A stretch of DNA of 64,000 nucleotides from the NCBI RefSeq assembly GCF_029873635.1, contig NC_080423.1, forward strand, positions 98,328,397-98,392,396. Direction: 5' to 3'. Origin of the DNA: Malania oleifera (Eukaryota; Streptophyta; Magnoliopsida; Santalales; Ximeniaceae). This document shows positions 1-11,805 of this stretch, in pieces (the stretch's first letter is position 1; each line of letters starts with the position of its first letter). Under the pieces are notes generated by a model. The model worked only from the letters and a program-made list of their open reading frames with translations. It was not told the DNA's origin and did no database searches. The position numbers and the translations under genes were made by a program.

Positions 1-184
1 TTAGAATATAGAATAATATTAGTAATAAATTGCCTTTGTTTTTCAGTTGACCAGGAGGTTAGATAACAAAAAAAAATAGAGACTAATCACCACTTGGACA
101 TTTTAACAAACATGTAACCAAAATGATATTGTAAAAAGTGAAATTTTTTAAGAGAAGAAAAGAAATAGAAAATGCTAATACAAG
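1..184. other. Intergenic sequence, no gene seen
   Basis: AT-rich sequence with short A runs. No open frame of note, no RNA gene and no clear repeat ends are visible. Confidence 0.6.
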
Positions 185-700
185 AAGACCACCCAAACTA
201 GGTTTGAGCCAATCGATCGTGGTGACTCTCAGCAACACCAGTAATGCCAAAACACCTTGAATTGAGCATCTAGTCCCAAATCAAGTCCACAGAAGACCCA
301 TGGTCTCAAAAAATCTGGGCATTTCTCTCCAACCAAATAACCAAAATAACAATGAAAGTAGAATTCCACGCCCTCCAAAATCTCTAAATTCAACCACCAA
401 GAAATCCTCCAAAGAATAAGGGCACCCATAACGCTTCCCAACAGGCCAAAAATCTTGTTCCAAAGACACCAAGCCACAGGACTGAGAATAAATGAGCACG
501 GTCCTTATTACCATAGCTACACATGACACAAACATCTGAACATAAAGCCTAATAAGGTCTCTCAACCTGCAAGGCTACAACAAATCATTGGTGTTAAACC
601 TATCAAGAATGGTGATCTACACAACACCTTTACTTTGAAGGAACTTTAGCTCTCCACAATTTATTGGCAAGATGAAAAAAATGATAAGATGTGTTCAGGT
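185..700 (-). mobile_element. L1-type LINE remnant, zf-RVT region
   Basis: Read on the minus strand this gives broken pieces that resemble the C-terminal zinc-binding region of plant L1 ORF2: a CVSCV/CVMC-like cysteine motif near 530-550, then a tryptophan- and phenylalanine-rich stretch (DFGGRGILLSLLFWLFGWRE) near 320-390 that other plant L1s carry after the zinc knuckle. The frame shifts at least once inside this stretch. It is a short 3' fragment, truncated on the 5' side as is usual for LINEs. The clade call is from family pattern; exact ends are not defined. Confidence 0.5.
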
Positions 701-749
701 GAGTACAGAATCATTTACAAGAGAAAACACCATAATTATCCAAACACCA

Positions 750-1210
750 ATTCTAAAATCCCCACAATGGTAATAACAAGAAGAATCCAAGAACCACGTG
801 AGAGAGTTCCTCAAGCTCCCCATCATTAAGGTTAAAACAAAAAGTGAAAATCCCAAACAATGCTGCTAAACATACTAAAAAACTGATGAACATGGAAAGC
901 AAAAAGCAGATTTGTAGAAGAAGAAGAAGAATACTTACAAATTTGAACTTCGACGCAGATGAACTCACGAACTCACAAACGCTCAAAGACGAGCTTGCGA
1001 GGAGCTCCTTCTGGTTTGAAACTGTCCACGATGAACTCGCGAAGCTCCTGACGAAGTACCGAACTCGCGAAGGGCTCCTGCTGGTTCGCAGTGTGGAAGA
1101 CCAACTCACGAAGGGCAGAGGGCTTCGAAGGGTCGAAGAAGAAGGCCAGAATGAAGGGCCTCTCACTCAGTCACAGCTCGAATTGAATAGGGCTGCGGGC
1201 ATTAGATGAT
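750..1210. repeat. Degenerate short tandem repeat region
   Basis: Between about 965 and 1110 the phrases GAACTCGCGAAG and GAGCTCCTTCTGGTT-like recur at roughly 60-65 bp spacing, so this looks like two to three decayed tandem units. An open frame of 121 codons crosses it (844-1209), but the product is repetitive, highly charged and matches no family I know. Confidence 0.45.
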
Positions 1211-1565
1211 TAGGGATTTAGGGTTGGGCCGGTTGGCCTGGGATTGGAGTGGGAGGGGCCAAGTAGGGCGTGTGGGCCGTGCGGCCATGGGCACTTGGGC
1301 CGTGGGCTCACTAGGCTGGCTGGGTTTGGAGTCTTTGGACTTTGGCTGTAGCCTGTTGGTTTTCCTAGGTTACTAATGTAAGCGGGTTGGCAGATATCCG
1401 CCGGATAAATCCGGTAAGGGGGGGCCGATATGAAAATGAAAAATCATATTCAACTCGTTTAGCAAACGGATAATTATAAATAGGTTAAAACGGGTCAGAC
1501 GTGTTCGGATTAATAGATTTTTATCTATTTTGCGAGGTCTAGTGACAAACATAAACAAACTCAAA
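1211..1565. other. Non-coding, GGGCC-rich then AT-rich spacer
   Basis: The first ~130 bp has many GGGCC/GGCCG words, a patch of high G+C in an AT-rich surround. The rest contains ATCCGCCGGATAAATCCGG-like words of unknown origin. No gene is supported. Confidence 0.4.
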
Positions 1566-1690
1566 CCATCAAAACAGCCCATTCTTCATCTTCATTTTTT
1601 CAAAAAACGAAGCATGCTTTTACTTAAATAGTTAAATGTCTCTTAAATAAAAAATAAATGGTGAAATAAACCCCATTTTAAAATTAGATT
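1566..1690 (+). repeat. Left inverted-repeat arm
   Basis: Outer end CCATCAAAACAGCCC. It pairs with 4788-4910 with scattered substitutions and short length differences in the A/T runs. Confidence 0.75.
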
Positions 1691-2149
1691 GTCCTGGCAT
1701 ATGTTCGGCCTCTCTCCCTCTTTTTTAATTTTTTTTATAGCACCTTCTTTTAATTTGTTTGAAACTTGAAAGAAAGCCCTAATTGCTTTCAACTGATTCC
1801 AAGTCGGAAACCGAACTACAGTCTGAAATCTTGATTTGAGGTCAGAATTAGAGTAAGGTAATATGATTTTTGGCATAAATTTTATTGAATAGAAGTTTTT
1901 GGTTATTAAGTTTCACGCACACACTCAAATTCCGTGAATATTTCTTCCCCTGACCTATTCCTGTTGGGATCCATAAATTCATTTAAAAGCGATATGATAT
2001 GCCTCCTCTTCTCTTCTCTTTTTGTGGTTGCATTCTCTTTTTTCTGGGTAAAATTCCCGACTATGAATAAATTCATTGTTTTTATTTTTTTTAGTCGAAA
2101 TTTCTGTAATTGTTTCTTTTAAATTTTAAAAAATTAATGTATTAATCAG

Positions 2150-2920
2150 ATTCAAATTGTGTGTTATTATCAGCGAAGAGAACTTTTATTAAGAAGAGGG
2201 CATCAAGGGGATGCCACCCAAACCCAAGTACAAAGGAAAAAACAAGAAGAGAGAAACATCCCTTACTTGAAAAGTATCAAGAAAATCAAGGATTGCAAAG
2301 GAGTAGCCAACCAGCCCAGGATGCCAGTTAGAGATTGTAGCAATCCAATGATCTATGACAGCCTGAATGGGAGTAATAGTTCCTTCAAAAGCTCTTTTGT
2401 TCCTTTCTCTCCACGCTGCCCGAAAAATGGCGAGGGGAACGAGGGGGAGAGAGATTTTCTACCGTATTTGTTTTGATCCCTTTCCAAGCCCACAGTTCAC
2501 CTTCCACTGTAGCTGCAGCGACCCACTTCTGTTTGGCCATGGAAATGGCTAAGTTCCACAATTTCTTTGTCCATGAACGATGCAGAAGGATGTGATAAAC
2601 TGCTTTTGCCTGCCCCATGCATAAAAAGCATCTGTCAACAAGAAAGAAGCCCTTCTTTTGAGGATTGTTTGTGGCAAGGATCTCCAAAGAGTTGCTTCCC
2701 CTGTGGCAAAAGCAACCTTAGTAGAAGCTGCGATTTTATAAATAAGTTTCCAGGGGAAGTTGGTGCTGCTCTCAGCCAGGGAGCTAAGGTGTTTGTGGAA
2801 TGCGCGGACTGTTTAAGTTTCCATCCTCGCTCGAAACCCTTTTTAGCTTATCAATGTTGGCCTGACATTGAATCTTACAGAGACTGCTGAAAAAATCTGT
2901 AAGAGTATTAAGTTCCCAAT
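2150..2920 (-). mobile_element. L1 LINE 3' fragment (zf-RVT and C-terminal part)
   Basis: Minus-strand pieces resemble the end of plant L1 ORF2: a zinc-binding-like stretch around 2560-2720, then the typical AWRERNKRAFEG segment near 2385-2430 (compare [13 protein letters not shown] in the L1 at 35080-36325). The similarity continues to a WHP-type terminal motif near 2300. The frame is interrupted several times. The two copies appear to belong to one L1 subfamily. It sits inside the inverted-repeat segment 1566-4910, so it inserted there or was captured. Confidence 0.6.
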
Positions 2921-4059
2921 TGTAAGCATTCATATTCATGAGAATATCCCAAACAATCCCCTGACTGGTGAATGTGTTGGCTAATGAGGAAGGGAAAGAC
3001 GATGATTACCTGGTCATTCTTATCTCTCACAGTCTCACTTGCCTCCTTCTATTCTTTCATGTTTCTTTGCTCCAGCAGTCTCCATTTTTTTTTTTTTCTT
3101 ATTAAAAAAAATCCATTTCCTTTTGGATTTCCTGTGCTTTGAGATTTGGAGATTTAGGGGTTCTTAGATTTAGTGGTGATTTGTAGCTGTCTGTGGGAGC
3201 TTTGTTTCGGTCATCTGGTAAAAGCAGAACTCTACGATAATTTGTCCCATTCGTATCTAAGGATCCCTCTTCCCCACCCCCATGCCAATTTTTTTGAGAG
3301 TCTGTGTGCTTGTTAGTAATTTGATCAGTGTGTTTATTGTGAATGAAGGTATCAAAATAATTTGTAATTCTGTATTCCTGTTACTGGGCTGATAATTTCT
3401 AGCATTTCCAATCATCATTCCTTCTTGTCGGATTTGTTTCTTGGTTTCATTTCCATCTAAATTAAAAAGTTCTTTTTGCTACATATTTGAGGATCTTACA
3501 TTCCATTAGAATATTTGTGAAAAATATTGCTATATGATTTTTTTTTTTTCATGAAATGTTCATTTACTAAATGATGATGTTCTTGCAGACTTGCAACTAC
3601 TTTACTAAAAAAAATGATGCTGTTCATCCATTACGTGATGAAATTCTATTGTTCTTCAAAAAACAAAATTATATGATGAATTCATTCATTATATGATGAT
3701 GCGCTACTGTTCTTTCTGAAAGATTATGTTCTTGCTGACTTGTTACTATTTAACTACAATAACATAATTGTTATAGAAAATTTGTTGTTGAAAAATTGTT
3801 CGTGGTAATTATTGTAGCATTGTTGAAATTCTGAAAAATTGAATTGCTGTTGAATGGTGAAAATTTGTTTTAGTAAGTTCTGATAAGATTGTGACAAATT
3901 GGATTGTTGTTGAATAATGAAGATTGCTGGGCGCTGGTCCGGCATCAGCAGGTTATTGCTCCTACAATAAGCCATTTTTATCTTTTTCTTTAAAGCGCAT
4001 ATACTTTAAACTTATAATTTTCAAGACCAATTTTGTATATTTAATATGTTTAAAAATTA
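2921..4059. other. Non-coding AT-rich filler
   Basis: No gene seen. Two weak internal repeats are visible: ATGATGATGTTCTTGC-like phrases at 3560-3740, and AAAATTGxxTTGxTGTTGAA phrases at 3780-3920, each about two to three decayed copies. Confidence 0.5.
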
Positions 4060-4440
4060 TTTATGTAAAGTTTTAAAATAAAAGAATAAAAGAAAACAAA
4101 AAATAAAATTCTGACAAAGTGCTTTTCTGGAAATGGTGCTTATTGTAAAAGTACTTATCTAAAAATAGTCTGAGATTACTTATTATCATTGCATTTTTCA
4201 GAAAAATAATTCTTCCAAAATTACTTATTTTTCTAAAAAGAAAGTAGTTTGGAAAAGTACTTTTTGAAATAAGCACTTATTTGAGTGTGAACAAAACACT
4301 ACTTATTGACCTAGGTATTTAAATAAGTACTTTTTCTGAAAAAAGTACTTATTTTTTAAGGTGTTACAATCAGGGGCTTTTTCAGATAAGTGCTTTTTTC
4401 AGAAAAAATACTTTTCTATAAATGGCTCCAAACAATCCCT
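4060..4440. repeat. Foldback/MITE-like AT-rich sequence
   Basis: Phrases such as AAGTACTTTTTCTGAAAA and their reverse complements alternate through the stretch, so a single strand could fold back on itself. The right end has TGGCTCCAAACAATCCCTT, similar in style to the outer ends of hAT-type MITEs. There is no coding capacity. Target duplications were not identified. Confidence 0.45.
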
Positions 4441-4787
4441 TAAAGGATACTAAATAGACCGTATTTTCTCTCTTTCTGCTTCTTCTTTTAATGGGTAACT
4501 GAGTGGACTTATTGCCTGTAATCATCACTCTAAAATATTAGAAATAAAAAAGCTTGAAATTTAATGCATTCACAGGACAATTGTTGTATGTGTATGTCAT
4601 CATGCTTGGATTTTAAGTGATAAAGAAGCATCTCATTGGAGTAGATTTTGTTTCAGTCCCCCACCTCCCCCCAAAATAAACAGGAAGAGAAGAAATATAC
4701 CTTAAAATATTTCATATTAATAACCCATAGCTATAAGCTGCCATCCTTCTTTTGTTTAATGTGTGTTTAATGGTTGATTCAAAAGTC

Positions 4788-4910
4788 ATCTAATTTTAGA
4801 ATGGGGTTTATTTCACCATTTACTTTTTCTTTAAGTGACATTTAACTATTTAAGTAAATGCATGCTTCGTTTTTTAAAAAATGAGGATAAAGAATGGGCT
4901 GTTTTGATGG
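4788..4910 (-). repeat. Right inverted-repeat arm
   Basis: Reverse complement of 1566-1690; outer end GGCTGTTTTGATGG on the plus strand. Confidence 0.75.
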
Positions 4911-4916
4911 AATGAG

Positions 4917-5183
4917 TGTCGAATATTTTTTGAATGGCGGAATGAATTGGCCTTGAGTTCTGTATATTATATATAGCATTTACAAGAATGCTATACATAG
5001 AAAGTAAATAAGGTCTAACATGATTCTAACCCTATACAAGTAAACTATAATCTGTCAAGCCCTACACATGTAAACTAAATATATGCTGATTGTGCAAAAT
5101 AATGAATTGAAATATAAGGAAATAAATGTGGGCTGAAGTAAGGAAAGAAATCTTTTGCTTTTTTGTTCGTTGTTCCGTTGACA
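4917..5183 (-). mobile_element. 3' LTR of a Copia fossil
   Basis: A 267 bp block starts TGTCGA and ends TTGACA on the plus strand. A purine-rich tract (TGAGAGGGGC on the minus strand, 5184-5193) lies directly upstream in element orientation, as expected for a polypurine tract before a 3' LTR. The partner 5' LTR was not found. The flanking base group ATGAG at 4912-4916 could be one copy of a target duplication. Confidence 0.65.
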
Positions 5184-7890
5184 GCCCCTCTCAAATTGAT
5201 GTGAGTTGATCAACAAGCATCAATTTGCTACTTAGGAAGCAATGTCGATGACGAGTGAGAGCCCTGGTGAAGATATCCGAAATTTGTAATTCAGTGGAAA
5301 TGTGTGGAAGAGTGATAACACGAGCTTCAAGTGTTTCACGGATAGAGTGACAATCGACTTCAAAATGCTTCGTGCGCTCATGATGGACAAGATTGGCCAT
5401 GATCTGGATAGCACTCATATTATTGGCATGTAGAGGTATAGGATTGGTCTCAGAAAAACCTAGCTTATCAAGCAAACCTCGAAGCCAAATAATTTCAGAA
5501 CAAGCAAGAGACATTGCCCGGTATTCAGATTTCGTCGATGACTTAGAAACTCTGTCTTGCTTCTTACTCTTCCAAGGGATCCATGCATCACCTAAGAACA
5601 CACACCAACCAGTGATGGAGCAACGTGTATCTGCACAACCAGCCCAATCAACATCCCTATAAGCAGCAAGGCGAGTAAAATTTCCTGCAGGGAAGAATAA
5701 ACCACGAGGAGAAGTGCCCTAAACATAGCATATGATCCTACGGACAGCAGCCAAATGAAGATGACGAGGAGCCTGAAGAAACTGACTGACTTGCTACATA
5801 GAAAAAGAAATGTCTGGTCTTGTAATGGTGAGATAGACTAGACTACCCACCAATTTCTAGTATAAACTAGGATCAGCAAGTAAATCACCCTCCTCTTCGC
5901 GAAGATTGACATTTAATTCCATGGGAGTATCTACAGAAATACCCTTCCGAAGGCTAGCTGTGACCACCAAGTCACTAGCATACTTATGTTGATTGAGTGA
6001 AATACCTGAGGGACTATGATTCACCTCAAGACCAAGAAAATATATAAGAGAGCCAAGATCTTTCATATGAAAGGATTATGAGATATGAGTCTTGAGCTGG
6101 TTAAGTAAAGCAGAATTGGAACCAGTAATCACAATATCATCAACATAAACCAAAAGAACAACAATACCCATGTCTGATTTCCAAAGAAACAATGAAGTGT
6201 CATACTTGCTCTGCTTGAATGAAAATTGTAATAAAGTCGTGCGGAATTTATCAAACCAGGCCCTCGGAGCTTGTTTGAGACCATAAAGAGAACGATGAAA
6301 CTTAAACACATGTGAAGTCAAAGAGGGAAACAAGCCTGAGGGTGGCTTTATATAAATACACACTTTAAGATCCCTGTGAAGAAAGCATTCTTGATATCCA
6401 TCTGATGTAGTTGCCACTCACTGAAAGTAGCAATAGCTAGAATCGTACGAACAGTAGTCATCTTAGCCACATAAGCAAAGGTCTCTTCATAATTGACATC
6501 ATATTCCTGATTATTCCTAAATGCAACAAGGCAAGCTTTGTAACGATCCATACTTCCATTAGATTGGACCTTGACTGAGTAAACCCATTTACAACCCAAA
6601 GGAACAATGGGGGGATGAAAAGGCTCAATGTCCCAGGTGTGATTGGCCTCTAGAGCGACAATTTCTTCTTGCATAGCTTGTCGCCTACAATCCTACTTGG
6701 CAGCATGTGAGCGACATACCAAAGGCTCTGGAGGTGCTGCAACTGACTAAATCTGGAGCATGGTAGGATCAGATATCGGATGAGCTACTGGAAGAAACTG
6801 TAGGCGGGGGTGCCGCGTATACACAATACTTGGTTTAAAACGAGAACTGATTGGATGAGGATCCAAGACCCGTCCTCAAAGGAGGGGAGAATCATAGTAG
6901 AAGAGGAGAGTACAGCGGATATAGGAAAGAAATGTTGATTTTCAAAGAAAATAACATTCCTAAAGATGCGTGTACGATGAAATGTAGGATCATAGCAAAC
7001 AAAACCCTTTTGACAGACATTGAATCCCAAGAATGCACATCGAACATATTGAGTAGATAATTTATGTCACTCATGATGAGGTAAATGAACAAAACATACA
7101 TAACCAAAGGTACGGAGGTTATTGTAACTAGGTCGCTTAGCAAATAAATGGAAATAGGGAGACTCCATGAGTAGGACTTGAGAAGGTAAATGATTAATCA
7201 AGTAAGTAGCAAATTTTAGAGCCTCAGCCCAGAACAAGGATGGAACAGAGAATTCTAGAAAGAGAGTACAGACCACATCTAGGAGATGACGATTTTTCCG
7301 TTCGGCAACTCTATTCTGTTAGGGAGTAGCAAGACATGAATGTTGATGAATAATGCCTTTAGAAGCCAAAAATGCCTGAAACTCAATAGACACATATTCA
7401 CCACCAGAATTTGTGCGTAATGTCTTAATAGAAGCAGAAAATTGATTGTTAACATATGCTAAAAACTTATGAAAGTACGAAAAACCTCAGATTTAGAGCG
7501 AAGAAATTAGATTCAAGTAAATTTGCTATGATCATCAATGAAAGTCACATAGTATTTTTTCATGTGAACTAATCGGGGAAGGTCCCCAAACATCACTATG
7601 GATAAACTCAAAACATTGAGAAGCTCTACTAGCATGCAAGGGGAAGGGAAGAGTCTTGCTTTTACCAAGTTTGCAAAAGGCACACTCAAGAGATAAAGAA
7701 GAACGTTCTTTATTACCAAGTAAACCAGAGTTCAATAAATGAGATAAGATCTAAGTATTGGGATGTCATAAACGATGATGTCACACCATACTAAGATCTA
7801 AAACACTATTACAAGCAAAAGAATTAATAGAAGAAACTAGAGAACGTGCTAGAACAAGCAAAAGGAGTGGAAACAAGCGCCCTACTTTAG
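5184..7890 (-). mobile_element. Ty1/Copia retrotransposon fossil, pol region
   Basis: Minus-strand pieces occur in Copia order: a GAG-pre-integrase stretch near 7650-7790, integrase around 6900-7500, reverse transcriptase about 6080-6670 with a YVDDI active-site box, and RNase H about 5190-5600 with the SSTKSEYRA motif. The gag half and the 5' LTR are missing; the element stops at a junction near 7880-7890 with another LTR. The reading frame is broken in roughly eight or more places, so this is an old, dead copy. The lineage within Copia was not assigned. Confidence 0.88.
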
Positions 7891-8234
7891 GTCCCTTCAC
7901 GATCAGCTTTATACATATAAAGAGGGTCCAACCCTATGGGGCGAACGAATGCCCTCATACATACATACATACATCCATACTCATCCAACATACGCAGCGG
8001 AAAACAGTCTTTATACATAAATGATACCATACCAGAGTCTATACTATACAATCTAGGATATATATTCCCATATTACAAAACATACCCCAGGTGTCTACAA
8101 AAATTATCCTGACAACCTGGATACCAAAACTTGTACCTAGAAGGTACTAGCAGTAGCTACGACACCTTACTTCCAGATGCTAGGATGTTACTTACCGCTA
8201 CCTGAAGGCCCTGAAAAATATTGTATGTACATTC

Positions 8235-8260
8235 GGGGTGAGACACCTCTCAGTAAGGAA
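8235..8260 (-). other. Conserved LTR block with imperfect palindrome
   Basis: GGGGTGAGACACCTCTCAG followed by TAAGGAA; the GAGACACCTCTC part is an imperfect palindrome. The same block recurs at 58271, 59138 and 60009, each followed 25-30 bp later by GTGTGTGGC or GTGTGTGAC. Confidence 0.7.
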
Positions 8261-8414
8261 GAAAATAGTTTATATTAGTGTGTGGCATACCAGTGTCATT
8301 TTACATACTTCATAACACTATACATACGATACAATTTGAAACAATTCGTACAGTTTCATACAAATACATACAGTTCCAGTATTTTCAGAAAACCATTCCA
8401 GTTCATACGATACC

Positions 8415-8448
8415 AAACATACATACATACATACATACATACATACGG
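8415..8448. repeat. (ATAC)n microsatellite
   Basis: Run of about eight CATA units inside the LTR; a shorter run lies at 7958-7975. Confidence 0.9.
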
Positions 8449-8467
8449 TCAGTGTCATCACACTAGT

Positions 8468-8770
8468 TCACAACTACACCAAGTCACCTCATCTCACAGT
8501 GATTACATTGCTACATACACAACTACGCTGCGACGATCAAGGCCTAATGGTGAATCCATTACTTCATACGCAACTACACAAGGTCACCTAGTCTCATAGT
8601 AATCATTACTACACGTGCAACTACGAAGATCTACGACTCAGGCCCAATAGTGAATCCATTGCTACATACAAAACTACACAAGGTCACCTAGTCTCACCCC
8701 GATTACATTGCCACATGCAAAACTACGCTGCGACGACCTAGGCCCACAGTGAATCCATTGCCCCATACGA
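8468..8770. repeat. Tandem repeat, three ~100 bp units, inside LTR
   Basis: Each unit runs CAACTACACAAGGTCACCT, then a CTCATxGTGATTACATTGC phrase, then CTACGCTGCGACGA and GTGAATCCATTGC. Three copies differ at scattered sites. This is a minisatellite internal to the LTR. Confidence 0.75.
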
Positions 8771-9576
8771 TGTAGCATATAGCTCACACCACTTCGGTGA
8801 CCAACCAAAATTAGACTGGTGATATTTCACACCCTCGGATATAGAGCCGATCACTCTCGGCGTACGGTAATTAGCCGCCCCTAGCCGATTTCACAAAACC
8901 TGGAATCATTTTGGAACTCACGTTCCTATACATTTCAGCGTATGGTAATTAGCCGCCACATGGGTGTTTCACAAATATCTGAAACAAAATACATGCAACC
9001 ATACATATCACACTTATTTGGTTTATGAAAAATCATATCATTTACAATTTCAAGTATACAGTTTATGCAAATATGAATTACGGTCACCTCAATAATACAG
9101 TTTAAACAAGACAAGTGGTTTTCCAAACAAAGTAGAGATGATATCCGAAATCCCCAATTTTCTCGAAAACTGTAACACAAAAATCCCACATTTTTACCCG
9201 ATAGATTTCCCCAAATAAGTAGCCAAAACATACATACGATCGTAGCCTACAAGCTTACCGATCCTGATTTCAAAAATGGACTGATATAAACAGAATACCC
9301 TTACCTTAACCTGAATTCCAACTACGAACTTTACGGTCCTCAAAACTATGAACCGAAACTCCAAAACCTACAAACCATAGTACAAAACATACTTACAATC
9401 CGTACTACTATACATATATCAAATCAAAAATGAAAACCGAGTCTTACCTCGATTTTGGCCCGAAACCTAAAATCCTTCGAAACGAGATTCCGATCTAGTA
9501 GAAATGTAGAGAATCCTTCACTGATCCTCGCAGTAACTTTGGATTTGTGAATCCGGCAACAAACGGGGAAGGAATC

Positions 9577-9900
9577 GAAGAGAGAGAGAGAGAGAGAGAG
9601 CTTCAAAATCTAGAGAGAGAGAGAGAGAGATAATCCATAACTTAGCAATGAAGAAACCCAAAAGATCCTTTTATAGACCTTTGACCCGAGGGATTTTGTT
9701 GACGAAAAGGTGCCTTCGTCAATGAAAAGTCAGGGATTTCGTCGAGCAATCAGAGACTTCGTCAACGAAGCCTAATATTTCTAATTTCCGCTGCTCGGCT
9801 TTTTTTCGTCGACGAACCTCTAAATTTTGTCGATGAAAAGCCTTCAATCTTCGTTGACGAATTATGACTTCATCGACGAAGTCTACAGAATTTCCATTTT
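9577..9900 (-). promoter_or_regulatory. LTR promoter cassette: palindrome array, TATA, (CT)n
   Basis: On the minus strand, a cluster of TCGTCGACGA (exact at 9806-9815) and near variants at 9700-9880 precedes CTATAAAAGG (9667-9680), which precedes CT runs (9577-9632). The same order is seen at 9960-10136, 57590-57882, 63368-63690 and 63780-63985. Confidence 0.6.
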
Positions 9901-9950
9901 TACCCCTCTTTTACAATATAAACCCACATCTCACGGTTCGGGTTCTTACA

Positions 9951-10088
9951 CGAACTGAGTGGCTGGCTCATCGACGAAGGCGCTGCCTCGTCAACAAATT
10001 TGACTCAATCAAAGGCTCTATAAATATCATTTTTGGTTGCTTAAGAGTAAAGAAAACCCAAAATATATATATATCTCTCTCTAGAACC

Positions 10089-10139
<51 letters not shown>

Positions 10140-10325
10140 ATTCTTCGCCGTTCGTCGTCCCTTTCGACGATCAGAGGTTTCAGCGTGGATCAGAAAGAGA
10201 AACTCTACAGTTATAGCGGATTATGTCATCGTTTTGAAGATTTTTTAGATTGTCCCTAAAATCGAGGTAAGGATCTGATTTCATTTTCGATTAGGTAGTT
10301 ATATAGTAAACATGAGTCTTGCCTT
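9951..10325 (+). mobile_element. LTR fragment, same family as 57516
   Basis: The sequence around CTATAAATATCATTTTTGGT (10018-10037) with the following TTGCTTAA matches 57793-57820 closely, including the upstream GACGAAGGC...TCG phrases and the downstream (CT)n run (10074-10136). It is the right-hand, promoter-proximal part of a plus-oriented LTR. The left part is replaced by the minus-oriented LTR 7880-9950. The right junction with the Gypsy gag fragment is near 10325. Confidence 0.65.
9960..10136 (+). promoter_or_regulatory. LTR promoter cassette with TATA and (CT)n
   Basis: Variants of the TCGTCGACGA palindrome at 9968-9998, TATA box CTATAAATATC at 10018-10028, then a ~60 bp CT run to 10136. 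Confidence 0.6.
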
Positions 10326-10329
10326 TTTT

Positions 10330-11438
10330 TAAACTGTTAGATTTTTGTTATTTTCTTGCCTCTTTGTCCCCTTAGTTGCTTTATCCATGTCCTTTGGGCT
10401 CTTCCTTTTCAAATTGATCCAGCTCCTTGTCATGGTTACTCCTCTAAATTGATGTATTTTTTGGCTCGTGTCATTAATTCTCCCATATTTGTTGAGTTTT
10501 TTCTCCCAACAAATTTAGGAAATCCCTCGGTTGAAGAGTTGTCGTCGAAGCTGATACTTCTACATCGTGATCTATGTTTCGAATTTCTAAAGTAGTATTG
10601 ACAAAACAACACATGAACTCCTTTAATGTTTCCTTCTCCCCTTGGAAAAGACTCATCAGATTGGCTAAAGTTTTCTCCCTTTTTCGGCTACTGACAAAAT
10701 GTCTTATAAACTGTTGCTCCATTTTAGAAAAGGACCTAATGAAGTCAGGCTTTAAAGCTCGATATCATGCCCTAACATTCCCATTTAGGGTAGTTGCAAA
10801 TGCTCATCACATGGTTGCACTTGGCGCGCCTTGCAATTACATTAATACTCTAAAGGTTTCCAAGTAATCCAAAGGATTGGACAACCCATCATACCCTTCA
10901 ATACTTGGAATTTTAAACTTACTTAGCAAAGGAATCTCCATTACATATTTAATAAAAGGAGGGTCCAAATATTTGGTTGACGACTCCCCTATAGAGGGAT
11001 AGTTGTGCACTTCCTTCACCAATTTTTCCAATTGGTCAATTTGTTTGAATTTTTCTTCCAACTCCTGGGACTATTGCTCATAGATACCCACACTATTTAC
11101 ATCTTCTATCTTTTTTGTTGGATTTGAGACCTTTATATTGGCTTCTTGTGGCACTGCTGCCATCCTGTCAGATGCTACTTCTATTAGGGTAGCCTTTGGA
11201 CCATGTTCCATATGATCCTTTCTCTGGTGCAATATCATAGTGAACATGTCTTCTACTCTTTTCTGGAAAGTCAAAATTTCATTCAGTGGCACATTTAAAT
11301 TGTTTTCTAGAGTAGAATGATTTAACTGGGGCGATTGGTCTCCCACAACGGGTTCTGATTTGAAATTATGCAACATGGCCATGGTCAAAGATGAAACCCC
11401 ACCCCCCTCCCCAAATTCTCACAAATAGCGTCAACTAT
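10330..11438 (-). mobile_element. Ty3/Gypsy fossil, gag region
   Basis: Minus-strand pieces between 11388 and 10474 resemble plant Gypsy gag: a start-proximal segment (about 11390-11070), a PPFIKYVMEIPLLSKFKIP segment at about 10970, and a retrotransposon gag core (FIRHFVSSRKREKT, then LFQGEKETLKEF) at about 10720-10600. A degraded primer-binding region lies between gag and the LTR at 11439. Protease, RT and integrase are absent, so this is only the 5' end of an element, cut at ~10330. The frame has about five breaks; old. Confidence 0.8.
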
Positions 11439-11805
11439 TGTAGCTAAAAATTGAATGACTTTCGAGGATCAACCTTCGATCGTGGCCATCTGAAAGGAAT
11501 CAAATAAGAATAACTTGGAGGACCCGATATGTACTCCGGGAGATCACTTTAATGCTTAAGTTAGGAATCAAGGGAGGTTTATATTACAAGAGTAAAGAAT
11601 AATAGTGAGAATGAGATGCTCACCTTCTCTCTGAGTACCCTTTAATAGTGGTAGAGGCATGCCCTTTTTAATTTAATATTTATGGGCTCATTAATATGTT
11701 TGTGGGGGGTTTTGGATAATTTAAGGGTATTATGCTGGGGGTATAATTGCGGTTTCTTAATTATGATCCCTCATAAATATGCCTATTAATTTTGGGTATA
11801 TCACA
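11439..11805 (-). mobile_element. 5' LTR of the Gypsy fossil
   Basis: A 367 bp block runs TGTAGCTAAAA... to ...TATATCACA on the plus strand (TG...CA). It adjoins the gag leader in the right orientation. A related copy lies at 15858-16297; shared phrases include GACTTGGAGGAC, TGTACTCCG and GTGAGAATGAGATGCT. Confidence 0.75.

Larger units (their letters stand above)
1566..4910. mobile_element. Segment bounded by long inverted repeats (probable TIR DNA transposon)
   Basis: A ~123 bp sequence at 1566-1690 is repeated as its reverse complement at 4788-4910, at roughly 90% identity by eye. Both outer ends read CCATCAAAACAGCCCATTC when read inward. The similarity stops sharply at ATTAGAT on the inner side. 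Long inverted arms around non-coding filler fit a non-autonomous Mutator-like or foldback element. No transposase is visible inside; the interior holds an L1 fragment and AT-rich sequence. The right arm lies 6 bp from a Copia LTR, so its outer flank and any target duplication cannot be read. Confidence 0.6.
7880..9950 (-). mobile_element. Long LTR, truncated (Gypsy-like), minus orientation
   Basis: The plus-strand right end reads GGTTCGGGTTCTTACA, which on the minus strand is a TGTAAGAACCCGAACC LTR start. A TATA box (minus, 9667-9680), an upstream palindrome array and a downstream (CT)n tract give LTR promoter order on the minus strand. It shares CGCAGCGGAAAAC and TGAGACACCTCTCAGTAAG with the LTRs at 57883-60040. 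Its left end is cut off at the Copia junction. Length ~2.1 kb suits the long LTRs of Tekay/Del-type Gypsy elements; that lineage is from memory of the family, not from coding sequence. Confidence 0.6.

Noticed and set aside
844-1209. 121-codon frame as a small host gene
   Set aside because: It covers decayed tandem repeats, has no recognisable domain and no splice partners.
8278-8599. Overlapping frames near the ATAC repeat
   Set aside because: They are translations of a microsatellite and LTR minisatellite.
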